Source: Archivesica marissinica (taxonomy: Eukaryota; Mollusca; Bivalvia; Venerida; Vesicomyidae). From it: a stretch of 64,000 bases of DNA. The stretch spans positions 16,490,759 to 16,554,758 of the forward strand of contig CM026390.1 in NCBI GenBank assembly GCA_014843695.1, read 5' to 3'. Shown piece after piece: positions 36,263-49,000 of this stretch; position 1 is the stretch's first letter; every line of letters starts with the position of its first letter. The notes below the pieces were generated by a model. That model saw only the letters and a program-made list of their open reading frames with translations. It ran no database searches and had not been told where the DNA came from. Position numbers and translations under genes: made by a program.

Positions 36263-36866
36263 AAAGCAGCATTACATCGTAATAAAGGATGTTTTGGGTA
36301 AAATATAAATACTAATGTGTGTGTGTTTACAAAAATCGAAATAGTCGCTCAGAAACGATACAATTCCAATAAATTTAAACCGTCGTATACGCGAATTTGT
36401 TTATCAACACACGATATATAAACACGCACAGCACGCACGCATGAAACAACAGAGGATGTAGAAAACAACGTATATATTTTGAACATGAAATACTATCTAT
36501 CTTCCTATAATGTCGAACCCCTCGCGGGGATGTAGAAATGTCCCTAAAATACTTAGCTAACAGAGGTATGAATCAACATATCAAGTAATTTAATTAAAAA
36601 GGACAACGTGGGACAAATGGTGACGATGCATTCCGAATGTAAACAAGTGCGGACGATGCGTTCCGGTTGTAAACAAGTGCGTGACCGATCGACTCGGAAA
36701 GTCCTACTTTCGGTTTCGAGTTTGTTTTATCGCTAAAAAACACCGTTTACCAAATGAACATAAGCATACAAAGTATAATGTTAGAATGTGTAGCAGCATT
36801 GCTACCCATACGTAAAAATTGAATTTTTCAAATATCTTTTATTTCATACGATGTAATGCTGCTTTA
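36263..36866. mobile_element. MITE family G, third copy (inverted)
   Basis: Has TTAAAGCAGCATTACATCGT at the left and ACGATGTAATGCTGCTTTAA at the right. The interior is reversed relative to the copies at 31143 and 32616. Confidence 0.87.
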
Positions 36867-36889
36867 AGTATTATGGCGATTTACCTGCT

Positions 36890-37065
36890 ATTATTGGTGT
36901 AGGAAGACTACGGGTGCCCCTCCGAGCAATATTTCAGGTACGGTCAGGTAGAACTGCCGACCTTCGTCACTCGACACCCCCAGTGGGATTTGAGCCTACT
37001 ACGGTGAGAGGTAAGTGATTTCAAGTCAAATACTTCAACCACTTAACCCCGCCACCCCCACACCA
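36890..37065 (-). mobile_element. SINE with tRNA-Leu-like head
   Basis: The complement reads GGTGGCGGGGTTAAGTGGTT, then TTTGACTTGAAATCACTTAC, then GTAGGCTCAAATCCC, like the heads at 45033, 52565 and 59236. Confidence 0.65.
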
Positions 37066-37739
37066 CAACATTACTCTATTAGTATCAATTAAAATTGATT
37101 TGTTACAGAAATGTGAGCCAATCATCGTTGTCAATTTATATATGCATCTGTATTTCCCTGTAACATATATAAGATTACAGCAGAACCAGAAGCTTGCAAT
37201 CTGTAATAGCCATGCAATGGGTAACATCTGTCATCTTTTTTTTTTATTGAATATATTTATTTTGTTATTTAAACACATTTCACAAACATTATACATTTAA
37301 CAGTTTGATAATAACAGAAATTATTTGCAAATGTGTACATATTTATCAAATGTGGTTAAGTTACAAAAATATTTAAATCTATCATTCTCGCTTTCTCTCT
37401 CACATACATAGCCTCGTATTCACACTTACACCCCCCATTCACTCACACAACCAACACCCACGCACGCATTCAAACCCAGCAAGTACAGAAATATAGGACG
37501 TAGCTGTATTTGTTTTTTACGGAATAAATATGCATGTTGGACAGGAGGCATCTTTTTTCACTCACTGTTTGTGTGTTATCATTCTTGGTATTTGTCAGTT
37601 CTGTTAGGGGTATATGTTTCCATTTTTTATTATGTTTATCTGTCATCTTACAAATTCATAGAACATCAACAAACAATACCTCTTTTTAGTGTATTCAAAT
37701 TTCTCTCAGCTTGAAGCTCTTGCAACATTAGTTTAAATT
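37066..37739. other. Intergenic, AT-rich with poly(T) run
   Basis: Contains an 11-base T run near 37230 and CACAC-rich patches near 37400. No gene recognised. Confidence 0.45.
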
Positions 37740-37850
37740 GCTTTCGAGACCTCATTTCTGATGGATGTATCTCTATTAGAGTGGGAGAGGAGGCAATGGG
37801 CAATTAAGTGCGTTGTCTATTGACACCACCACAAGTGGTTCTGAAGATAG
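37740..37850 (-). mobile_element. Degenerate SINE family C remnant
   Basis: CGAGACCTCATTTCTGATGG and GAGTGGGAGAGGAGGCAATG match the tail half of family C with clear divergence. Confidence 0.6.
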
Positions 37851-37854
37851 GATA

Positions 37855-39145
37855 AAACCCTGTATGTAGTGTCATGTTGCATGAGGGTAGGATAAACCCT
37901 GTATTTAGTGTCATGTTGCATGAGGGTAGGATAAAACCCTGTATTTAGTGTCATGTTGCATGAGGGTAGGATAAAACCCTGTATTTAGTGTCATGTTGCA
38001 TGAGGGTAGGATAAAACCCTGTATTTAGTGTCATGTTGCATGAGGGTAGGATAAAACCCTGTATTTAGTGTCATGTTGCATGTAAGGTAGGATAAAACCC
38101 TGTATTTAGTGTCATGTTGGATGAGGGTAGAATAAACCCCATATTTAGTGTCATGTTGCATGAGGGTAGGATAAAATCCTGTATTTAGTGTCATGTTGCA
38201 TTGAAGGTAGGATAAAACCTGTATTTAGTGTCATGTTGCATTGAAGGTAGGATAAAACCCTGTATTTAGTGTCATGTTGCATGAGGGTAGGATATAAAAC
38301 CCTGTATTTAGTGTCATGTTGCATGAGGGTAGGATAAAACCCTGTATTTAGTGTCATGTTGCATGAGGGTAGGATAAAACCCTGAATTTAGTGTCATGTT
38401 GCATGAGGGTAGCATACAACCTGTATTTAGTGTCATGTTGCATGAGGGTAGGATAAAACCCTGTATTTAGTGTCATGTTGCATTGAAGGTAGGATAAAAC
38501 CTGTATTTAGTGTCATGTTGCATTGAAGGTAGGATAAAACCCTGTATGTAGTGTCATGTTGCATTGAAGGTAGGATAAAACCCTGTATGTAGTGTCATGT
38601 TGCATGAAGGTAGGATAAAACCCTGTATTTAGTGTCATGTTGCATTGAAGGTAGGATAAAACCCTGTATTTAGTGTCATGTTGCATGAGGGTAGAATAAA
38701 CCCCGTATTTAGTGTCATGTTGCATGAGAGTAGGATAAACCCTGTATTTAGTGTCATGTTGCATGAGGGTAGGATAAAACCCTGTATTTAGTGTCATGTT
38801 GCATGAGGGTAGGATAAAATCCTGTATTTAGTGTCATGTTGCATTGAAGGTAGGATAAAACCTGTATTTAGTGTCATGTTGCATTGAAGGTAGGATAAAA
38901 CCCTGTATTTAGTGTCATGTTGCATGAAGGTAGGATAAAACCCTGTATTTAGTGTCATGTTGCATTGAAGGTAGGATAAAACCCTGTATTTAGTGTCATG
39001 TTGCATGAGGGTAGAATAAACCCCGTATTTAGTGTCATGTTGCATGAGAGTAGGATAAACCCTGTATTTAGTGTCATGTTGCATGAGGGTAGGATAAAAC
39101 CCTGTATTAGTGTCATGTTGCATTGAAGGTAGGATAAAACCTGTT
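37855..39145. repeat. Minisatellite, 41 bp unit
   Basis: About 31 copies of a 41 bp unit made of TAGGATAAAACCCTGTATTT and AGTGTCATGTTGCATGAGGG, with 1-2 bp indels (TTGAAGG variants). Some blocks are duplicated (about 38470-38800 and 38830-39110 share the same order of variants). It lies just downstream of the PRPF31 poly(A) signals. Confidence 0.97.
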
Positions 39146-39232
39146 TAGTTACTGATTTTTCTGCCATTACTAACTTTCCACATTTGGATAGGGTCCTGAG
39201 AGAGGTAATGTAAAATGATAAGCTGAAACATA

Positions 39233-39243
39233 TTTATTTTATT
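39233..39243 (-). terminator. PRPF31: Two overlapping poly(A) signals (AATAAA) of PRPF31
   Basis: The minus strand carries AATAAA at 39233-39238 and again at 39238-39243, about 700 bp after the stop codon. If used, the 3' UTR would run from 39935 to roughly 39210 and would contain the MITE piece and the 18 bp repeat. Confidence 0.5.
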
Positions 39244-39365
39244 GTTAAATGTACAACAATACAAATACACATTTTGCATATTCCAGTGATTACGGTAACA
39301 ATAATAAAAAGGGGATTAAAATGAAAGATAGTTCTTCTACCCATCAATTAGTGTTGATCGGATTA

Positions 39366-39484
39366 GTAGTCCAGAGTTCCCGCTGTCGGTCGCCAATGAC
39401 GCCAAAAAACAAATATTGGCACTAAATTTTGTGAATTGGCGAAAATATTTGGCGGCAACTTCAGACAGAGGGAACCCTGGATTA
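39366..39484. mobile_element. MITE family J fragment in the PRPF31 3' UTR
   Basis: AGTTCCCGCTGTCGGTCGCC at the left and CAGACAGAGGGAACCCTGG at the right are inverted termini. It is an internally deleted relative of the element at 44719-44982, in the opposite orientation. Confidence 0.75.
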
Positions 39485-39498
39485 CTGGTGCACTAACA

Positions 39499-39609
39499 CA
39501 GTTCATGTCTCCAAACAGGTTCAGGTCTCCAAACAGGTTCATGTCTCCAAACAGGTTCATGTCTCCAAACAGGTTCAGGTCTCCACACAGGTTCATGTCT
39601 CCAAACAGG
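39499..39609. repeat. 18 bp tandem repeat in the PRPF31 3' UTR
   Basis: Six copies of GTTCATGTCTCCAAACAG with T/G variants. Confidence 0.93.
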
Positions 39610-39935
39610 ACAGTAAAACTGTATACAGGGCTTGAGACACAGTGAGTAAAGGGAGAAATAACTCCTTGAAATTCCTCCCTTCTCCCTATTTTCCAGCTAA
39701 GAGGAAGTTTTGTCCGTATGGTATACATGTATATATATAAAGAGCACTGGCTGAGTCAAAAAGCTTCTCTTCTATTTTGAGGTTGTAGCCTGGCTCTGGC
39801 ATATACCAGTCACAGGTCATCAGGAACCGTTAGTACACACGGCACTGTGCACGTGAACACATACACTGTATCACACTGGCCTATCAGGACCCATTGTCTT
39901 CAACTTACACCATCTCTGCAACAACTTTCTACTAT

Positions 39936-40052
39936 TCATTTGTGCCAGATCTGTTTTTCCACCTTCACAAATGAAGCTGTACTGGAGAAGTATTTAGCAT
40001 TAGCATCCTGGATTCTCTTCTCACCAGCTTGGGGGTTGACAATCTCTAAACC
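39936..40052 (-). CDS. PRPF31: PRPF31 coding exon 13 (last)
   Basis: The acceptor is TTTATACTAG and the entry phase is 0. It encodes [20 protein letters not shown] and a C-terminal end ...[10 protein letters not shown], followed by TGA at 39936-39938. The GLEIVNPQA motif is conserved in Prp31 proteins; the last ten residues are divergent. Confidence 0.95.
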   Translation of the reverse strand, partial: GLEIVNPQAGEKRIQDANAKYFSSTASFVKVEKQIWHK

Positions 40053-43000
40053 CTAGTATAAACAACACACTCGTTAACATTTATGGATGTGACGGAGGCA
40101 GCCATGCCAATTATGCTACCACTATTATGCTAAGTGTACACTGTGATATACAAATGAGAGGAAAGCTAGAAATATCACCCGTAAAAAATCGATTTGACAA
40201 TATATAATGCAACATTCCACGTCCAAGAGTTTTCTATACAACTGTCAAAGGGCAATAACTCTGTAAATAAATCAACAGAATGTAATAACGCCAATAGGTA
40301 CAACCAGTACGACATGTACCTGTAACAGTGTAAACCCAAACTGACACGTATCTGTAATGGTGTAAACCCAAATGGACAGACATAAACACGTACCTGTAAT
40401 GGTGTATACCCAATTGAACAGACATAAACACGTATCTGTAATGGTGTAAACCCAAACTGACAGACATAAACAAGTACCTGTAATGGTGTAAACCCAAACT
40501 GACAGACATAAACACGTACCTGTAACAGTGTAAACCCAAACTGACATATATAAACACGTACCTGTAACGGTGTAAACCCAAACTGACAGACATAAACACG
40601 TACCTGTAACAGTGTAAACCCAAACTGACAGATATAAACACATACCTGTAACAGTGTAAACCCAAACTGACATATATAAACACGTACCTGTAACGGTGTA
40701 AACCCAATGGGACATATATAAATACGTACCTGTAACGGTGTAAACCCAAACTGACAGACATAAACACGTACCTGTAACGGTGTAAACCCAAACTGACAGA
40801 CATAAACATGTACCTGTAACGGTGTAAACCCAAACTGACAGATATAAACACATATCTGTAATGGTGTAAACCCAAACTGACAGACATAAACACGTACCTG
40901 TAACGGTGTAAACCCAAACTGACAGACATAAACACATACCTGTAATGGTGTAAACCCAAACTGACAGACATAAACACGTACCTGTAACGGTGTAAACGCT
41001 ACACTAGAAGCAGTTCCAGACACTGTCTTCTTCACTGTTGTACTCCCGCCCCACGACTGCTTCTCTTTGGATATTTTTTGCTGTAACAGGGAAAATAGTT
41101 ACAATCCAGGATCTAAATATAGCTGGGTCATGAGATGCTGGTCTACCCACTACACTGTGGTTTAACAAGGCCACCGCCCCCAAGGGTGACTGTGTAAGTG
41201 TTGGTTCAGCAAAATAGAAATATCCTTTCCAATGAATTGCCGAATTTCAAGGTCAGAGGCAGGGTGGGGAATTACTGTTGGTGTTCAGTGTTTGTTGCTG
41301 CATAAATATTTTCTGCGATTGTACTGTTTGTTCATGGTCACTGTTAGCGTGTGGACCTACTGTGGGTGTTGAGAATTAAACCATCGATGTGCATGTAAAG
41401 TATCAAAGCAATATATTCAACGGTGATTTAGATTTCACTGTTAGCGTGTGGAACTACTGTGGGTGTTGAGAATTAAACCATCGATGTGCATGTAAAGTAT
41501 CAAAGCAATATATTCAACGGTGATTTAGATTTTTCTAAGTTAAATAATTTCTGAAATCAAGACAATTTTTGGCCATAATTTTTTAGATCAAGGTCACGAC
41601 GGGAACAGAGCTTATTAGTTAGGTATCTGCTAGAAACAGATTGTGACATAAAGGACAGTGTGCCCTCGACATGACATGGGATGGGTCTTGTCGATAATTG
41701 TTTAACAGTCACAACTACTCGTGACCTTTGCAACTGGGATACAATGTAGAACTATACAAGTTACAAAGTAACATGAAACTTAGTTCTAAGGTCATAAACA
41801 CAACTCGGCAAACTAGTCGAGGTTTTCTCTATTTCTGATAAGAAAAATAGGTCTGCTTGCACCAAAGACACACATTGGTCTAGAGGTTATTATATGGTCG
41901 GGAAAACGCTACCTGTACAGAAAGTACCAACATGCATATTGACTCTTGAGATTTGACCTCAAGGGTCATTGACTCTTGACTTTCAAAGTATGCAGCTTTT
42001 CTACATACAATAGTTCCTATATCTTGCAAACCTCGACTAAATACAGTGGTTGAACAGTCTCCCCACTTCTCCCTAAATATTCTTATTTTCTGGATGGAGA
42101 AGAGACTTCTCCCAAAACAAGGAGTCTAGCTTGAGCCCTGCAGTAGGTGATGAATGCCCGTGAAGTTTATAGCCATAGCCGATGAAGTTACAGCCAGGAC
42201 TGTAAATATTGACTCGGACGGACAGACACACTGACAGTGCTAAAACTATATTGGAGGTATAATGAGTATGAAGGTTATTACTTATTATTAAATAAATATT
42301 TTGTATTTTCTATTGTTTCACCCAGAGTTACAAGCGATCATGTCAATGGCATAGAATGAATAATGGTACCACTAAATGTGTACCACCTTTATTGAACCAC
42401 ATAGCACAGTACATCACAGCATGGCACGACCAGCTATGACACAACGCATACTCAAAAACTGAATACACTATCTGATCAAAAACAGAATACTTTTGTCTGC
42501 TCAAACATATGATATATATATTTCGGGTTTTACGCCTGCATCAGCACCATTTCGGGCTATATCGCCGGCGGGCAGTTTACTTAACAACACCTTTCCTGGG
42601 CAGGCTCCAGCGGTTAACCAGTACTTGGGTGCACCAACCTCCGTAAGAAACTGCCAACTGTTTCATATAAATGAGACACGGCCTGAGCGGGGCTCGAACC
42701 AGTGACCATCAGTGATGATAGGTTACAGTGGGTCTACTCAAACACAGACTCCATATCACAAGTTAATAATTATAAACTACATGACAAGGTTGAAGAATAT
42801 AATATATAATACATCCCATAGTCATATCTCAATATAGAGAATTAAAGACAGTGATATACCTGTAATGATTTCGATATTCTGGCCTTTGTTTTGGAGTCAA
42901 CCAATGGTCCTCTAATTCTTCCCCTCTTTGATTTACCAATAGTTCCCAGAGAGAACCCTAGATCTTCCTGGTATGCATCTTCCTCAATCTATAAATAGAA

Positions 43001-46000
43001 AAGTTAAATAGATACATGTACGCGTAAATGCTTAATCATGGCTACTTAAGTTTTAGTAATTTTACGACGATTTTACGTTTGTCCTTTTTGTTTCATATGA
43101 TAGTAATATATTTATGTTTTCCAGTGATATAAGTAAAGTGTTTGTTTATTATAGTGTCACCCCTATTTAAAGGGCCAGCCATTTCTGACTTATGAGACAC
43201 CTCTTTTTTGTGAACATCAGTACTTCCCGAATCCTATGCTTGTGTGCCAGACGTCAGGCTGGTAGGCAATCGGTAACCATTATTTAACTTGCTGGCGGCT
43301 CACCAACCGGCCATATTAGAACGAACCCCTGACGAGATTTGAACCTTCGACCTCCCGCTCCATAGGCGTACGCCTTAACCACTGGGCTACGGAGACGGTT
43401 GATCGGGATCTATGTTGTTAGCAAAAGCCTTTAAGTGTGTCCAGAATGAAATGGGTTAAGCCAATTTTTGAAGATCAACGATGTCCATGAGCAAACTGGT
43501 CTTTGTGAAATTACTATTTTGTTAACCATTTTCATCACAGACACGACTGTCTGTGCCGGAAATATTGTATTAAGTGACCTATATTGTATTAAGTGACCTA
43601 CTATATTGTATTAAGTGACCTACTATATTGTACTAAGTGCCCTACTATTTTGTATTAAGTGCCCTACTATATTGTATTAAGTGACCTACTATATTGTATT
43701 AAGTGACCTATATTGTATTAAGTGACCTACTATTTTGTATTAAGTGACCTACTATATTGTATTAAGTGACCTACTATATTGTATTAAGTGACCTATATTG
43801 TATTAAGTGACCTACTTACCTCTCCAAAGTTCATTCTGTTTGCCTGCTTTCTCATTTCTGAAAGACCCAATCTTTCCTTCATTTTTCTTGCTCTGAAAAT
43901 GAAGTCAAAATGACTTTGAAGCCCAGATCAGAAATATTTGTTACTTTTGTCTGTAGTTAAGCATTTTACTTAAAATGTGCAGTACACTGGGAGATTTTCC
44001 ACGGAGCAGAGGGTCAAAATTGTCATTACGGTCTCATATATTCCATTTTTTATTAATAGTTTACAGTCAAACCTGTCTTAAGCAGCCAGCCAAGGGAATC
44101 ATAAAACGTGGCTGCTTAGCACAGATGGCTGCTTAATAGAGGTTTGACTGAACATTATTAATAAAACAACATATTGGGAATCTGGATGCTTTAATAATAC
44201 AGGTTGGCTGCTTAATGGAGGTGACCACTAACACAGGTTTGACTGTACTCAGATTGTATGCAACACATTGAAGAATGAAGATGTACCCATAAATGAACTG
44301 ATTTTTCTGAAAATAATTATTTGTAAATGCTAATCTACTGAAGGTAACACTAACGTAAGTTTACATGTTAACAAAAGTAATATTTTTCCACTTGGAAGTT
44401 TTATTGTCGCCTGTTTCAGAACAGTCCTGTTACCTTCTTCCACCTCTCTTCTTCCTTGCCTGATCAATGGGAGCCGGTAGAGCCTTGGCTTGTTTCACCG
44501 GTGGAGGTTCCTGCAGCTTTTCCAGCTTACCCTCAATATCAGTACGGAACACATCCCCATATCTCCCATCCACGCTTTCGTGACAGTTGTCCACCCGAGC
44601 TGCAAGTGCACATTTTGCCGATACAAGTCTAGCTGCTTTCTTCTTTAAATCCTGAAATTGTATTTCAGCAGTAGATAATAGCTTCACATCTGACTGACTT
44701 TATTTCTTCCAATATGCTCAGGGTTCCCTCTGTCTGAATGTTTGTCTGCGCCACTTCTGTCGCCAATTGAAAAACACTGGAGCCAATTAAAAAAACTTGG
44801 AGCCAACTAAGAGCCATATAGTTCACAATAAATATTTGAAGCCATGTATTTGACAAAACATGTGCACATTTTTTTTTAAAAAAGTTGCGCCAAATATTTT
44901 CGCCAATTCACAAAATTTAGCACCAATATTTGTTTTTTGTTGCAATTGGCGCCATTGGCGACCGACAGCGGGAACCCTGATACGCTGTTACTAAAAGTAA
45001 GTCCAATCTATATGAGTAACCTCATTTTTTAGGTTGTGGCAGAGCGGTTGAGTGGATACGGTCATTGACTTCAAATCACCTGCCACGCACTACTCGTAGG
45101 TTCGCAGCCCTCTATGCACTCTACATCCCAAAAATACAAATAACAACATCATTCTTGAAGTACATGTACACACCAAGATACAGATTACAAATAACAACAT
45201 CATTCTTGAAGTAAATGTACACACCAAGATACAGATTACAAATTAAAATATATTTTTTACAAAAACGTTACTATAAAATAATGAAATAAATATTTTGCTA
45301 CCATAGACAAATTATAATGCTGTGAAATTTAAAAAACCGACATTAACTTCAAAGGGAGGTAATAACAACAAAGAAATTGATAAAACCTCCCATACTGAAA
45401 GTAGTTCTGACAACTGTAATCAGAAGAAAATGTGTATTCCACTGCTTTCAACTAGAGGAATAATACAATTTATTCTGTTGATAAATTTCTATATCACACT
45501 GTAAAGCATAAAATAGAATATTTCTACCTACTAGTATTGTTACCACAGCTGTATTTGTATTCGGCCTTAGACACGATTTTTTAAGGCAAAAAAACATAAG
45601 TATTTCATCATAACAAGAGAACAGACAAGAACTTACTGGAGGGGATTTAAACACAAGATCACAGCCGTATACATGACCCTGATGAGGCTGCATCACTGTG
45701 GACGAGAACCCAGCCAGGATCTTCTTCTGCGAGCCAAGCAACATGATATTACACGCCGGCATCTTAGACAGATTGGTTAGACCACCAGCTACACCTGTAC
45801 ACAAAATTACAACAACATTTAGTATCCAACAACAGGATTCAACGATTACGAAACAAGCTTTAATCCCTCTCTCTGGCGTGGATGAAAGCATATATCATGT
45901 CATTCGTGTGGGAGGAAACCGGAGGAAACTCGAGTACCCGGAGGAAACATACCAGTCCGTTTTGGCGACCACCGTACCATCTCACATGCTGTCCAATTAG

Positions 46001-49000
46001 CGCAGTGGTTAGCGCGCTCGCTTCTCACCAATGCAAACTGGGTTCGATCCTCGGACCTGGAAGTGAGATGGTACAGTGGTCGCCAGATCGGACAGGTGGC
46101 TTTTCTCCAGGTACTCCGATTTCCTCCCACATGAATGACCACAGTTACGCTTTCATCCCCACCAATGAGAGTGATTAATATAAGTTGTTAAAACTTGCTT
46201 CTCAATCGTTGTAAAATAAATAAAGTTTAAACTAAATCTCACATACTTGCAAGTGCAAGGATCAAACCTGGGTTGCATTGGTGAGAAGCAAGCGTGAAGT
46301 ATAACCGCTGGTCTCGGCCGAGTGATTCAAAGTAGCGTACGAATAGAAAGCATGACTATCATGTAATATTTCCATTTATTAAGATTTTTGCAAAATTTGT
46401 AGATCAGCACTTAAAATGAACATTTTTGTGTGAAATATTTATTTACAAATTACCTCTCTTTATCAGTAGTTAATTACAAAATAAGCATATTGGGGGGGGG
46501 GGAATAAATAAAAAAATATTCAAAACTAAAACTATAATTCATGAGCATATTTATTGTAGTATTATATTATCAATCAACCACTTGAAATAAATATCTATAA
46601 AGGCAGGTCATTTGGTTTAAACATATTTATTCATTCATAATGTACAGTACATATCTATTGTATACAGAATGAAAATTGCTCTGTTATTCACGATAGTTTA
46701 AATAAATACCTATAAAGGGAGGTAATTTGGTTTAAACATATTTATTCATTCATAATGTATAAGTACATATCTATTGTATACAGATTGAATCGAACACGTA
46801 AAGCTTATTGAGATTATCGCCATCATTTACAAATGATAGTTTCCCTAATGTGACAATTCCCTAGAGCTGGTTAACTTTAGTAAATATATTCATGAAGCTT
46901 TATCCCTTCGTAAGTCACTTGTTTAGGATATACGAGTTACCAGTTGAATACTCCCTACACTCTTAATACAGTCATGATCATGTTTTGCATAGTCTAAAAT
47001 CCATCATGACATTGTCATTATTTTTCCATGTATGTCCATATTCATTACATCATTTGTCCATCCTCATCATGATTACATATATCATAATATTGTACTATAT
47101 ATATTGTAAATATGTTTAAATGTTACAGACGAGAAACTGTAAAGTTTAAGTCTTAATAAAGCATTCTTCTTCTTCTTCTTCTTCCTAATAACAGCTATTT
47201 GTGGGCAAAGTTTTACAAAATCTGAATAATGACTTTTTTAAAATTGGAAATACACGCGACAATAGTCACGAGTTATAATCGTCCAACCCTTGGAATATAT
47301 CGGTGTGCAGCACATTCTAAGTGGATACATAACGGGGAGGTATAACTAATTGTTAGGCCTTGTTACTAGTTTATATGTGTGTGTAGTGAATGGTGGATTC
47401 TGAGTAACTTACTTTAACCCATTCAACACCAAGTAACTCACATGGACTGGTCCATGATATTCATAAACCAATAAATGAATCAGAAAATCACATTTGGACA
47501 AGTTCATTTATCAAAATGGGTAATTATGTCTAAAAATAGTCATATCACTGGCATAAAGTGCAGATCCTGATGAGACAGCTCAAACCGTCACGAGCCGGCT
47601 CATCTGGATCTACACTTTTTGTAGGCCTATTTAGAGGTCTGTGGTGTTGAAAGGGTTAAACAGATTTATTTGATCATTGATAACTTCAGACTAATCACTC
47701 TAGAGATCTCATCTTGATGAAGCCATCGTCATGAGTGAGAGAGAGAGCCACTAACATTTTAATGTATTGTCTATGCACACTTGTTCTATCAGGGCTTGAA
47801 CTCACAAAGTATGAGGTGAACACTGTATCCACGACACTACGCATAATCCAGGATACAATAGCGACATATTTGAGACTTCATTACACTATGGAGATTTCAT
47901 TGCAACACAGACTCCCATGACACAACAGAGACTCCATGATATAGTGGAGACTCCATGACACCACACAACCTCCATGATATAGTGGAGGCTCCATGACACC
48001 ACACAACCTCCATGACACCATGAGCCTTACTCCACATGACACCACTGAAACTCCATGATATAGTGGAGGCTCCATGACACCACACAACCTCCATGACACC
48101 ATGAGCCTTACTCCACATGACACAACAGAAACTCCATGACACCACTGAAACTCCATGACATTAGTTGTGGCTCCACATGACACCACATACACTCCACAGG
48201 ACATGACGGAAGCTTTATAACTTCATGTTGGCTCCACATTACATCATCTAGGCTCCATGACACCAGAGGCTCCACAAGAAAACTCCATGACACCACGTTT
48301 GCTCAACCGGACGCGATGTTAGCTCCACATGACACCATACTATCTCCATATTACATAACAGATAACAGAAACTCCATGACACCATGTTTGCTCAACCCGA
48401 CGCCATGTTAGCTCCACATGATACCATACTATCTCCATATTACATAACAGATAACAGAAACTCCATGACACCACGTTTGCTCAACCGGACGCCATGTTAG
48501 CTCCACATGACACCATACTAGCTCCATATTACATAACAGAAGCTCCGTGACAGTAAAGATTCTGCATAAAGTTACACGTACCCATTATTTTAGCTGCTGT
48601 AGAAGCTCCTACTATTATGGAGAGGTTTGGCGCAATGTACATCATTCTCGATTCAACATACTCGTGTATACGTCTCTTAAATTCTGTTAGTTCCAAAGCC
48701 TGTAACAAAATCATATAAACTGTCAACTCAATCCAGAATGTATACCGCGTATTCTGTTTACCTCAAAGCTTGTAACAAGATAATTGAATTTGTCAACACA
48801 CCCTTGTGTTCTTTTTAACTCTAAAATATACACAAGATAACTAAACCTCACAAACTATAAGGATGCAAGGAGCCAATGAAAACAGTCATCTCTAAATATT
48901 AACCAATAATTGAATGACACCAATATGACTGTTACCTTACTGTAAAGATTAAGGTGCTAACGACTTAAAATGAGCAGCGCTTCAGTCTTAACCCTTTCAA

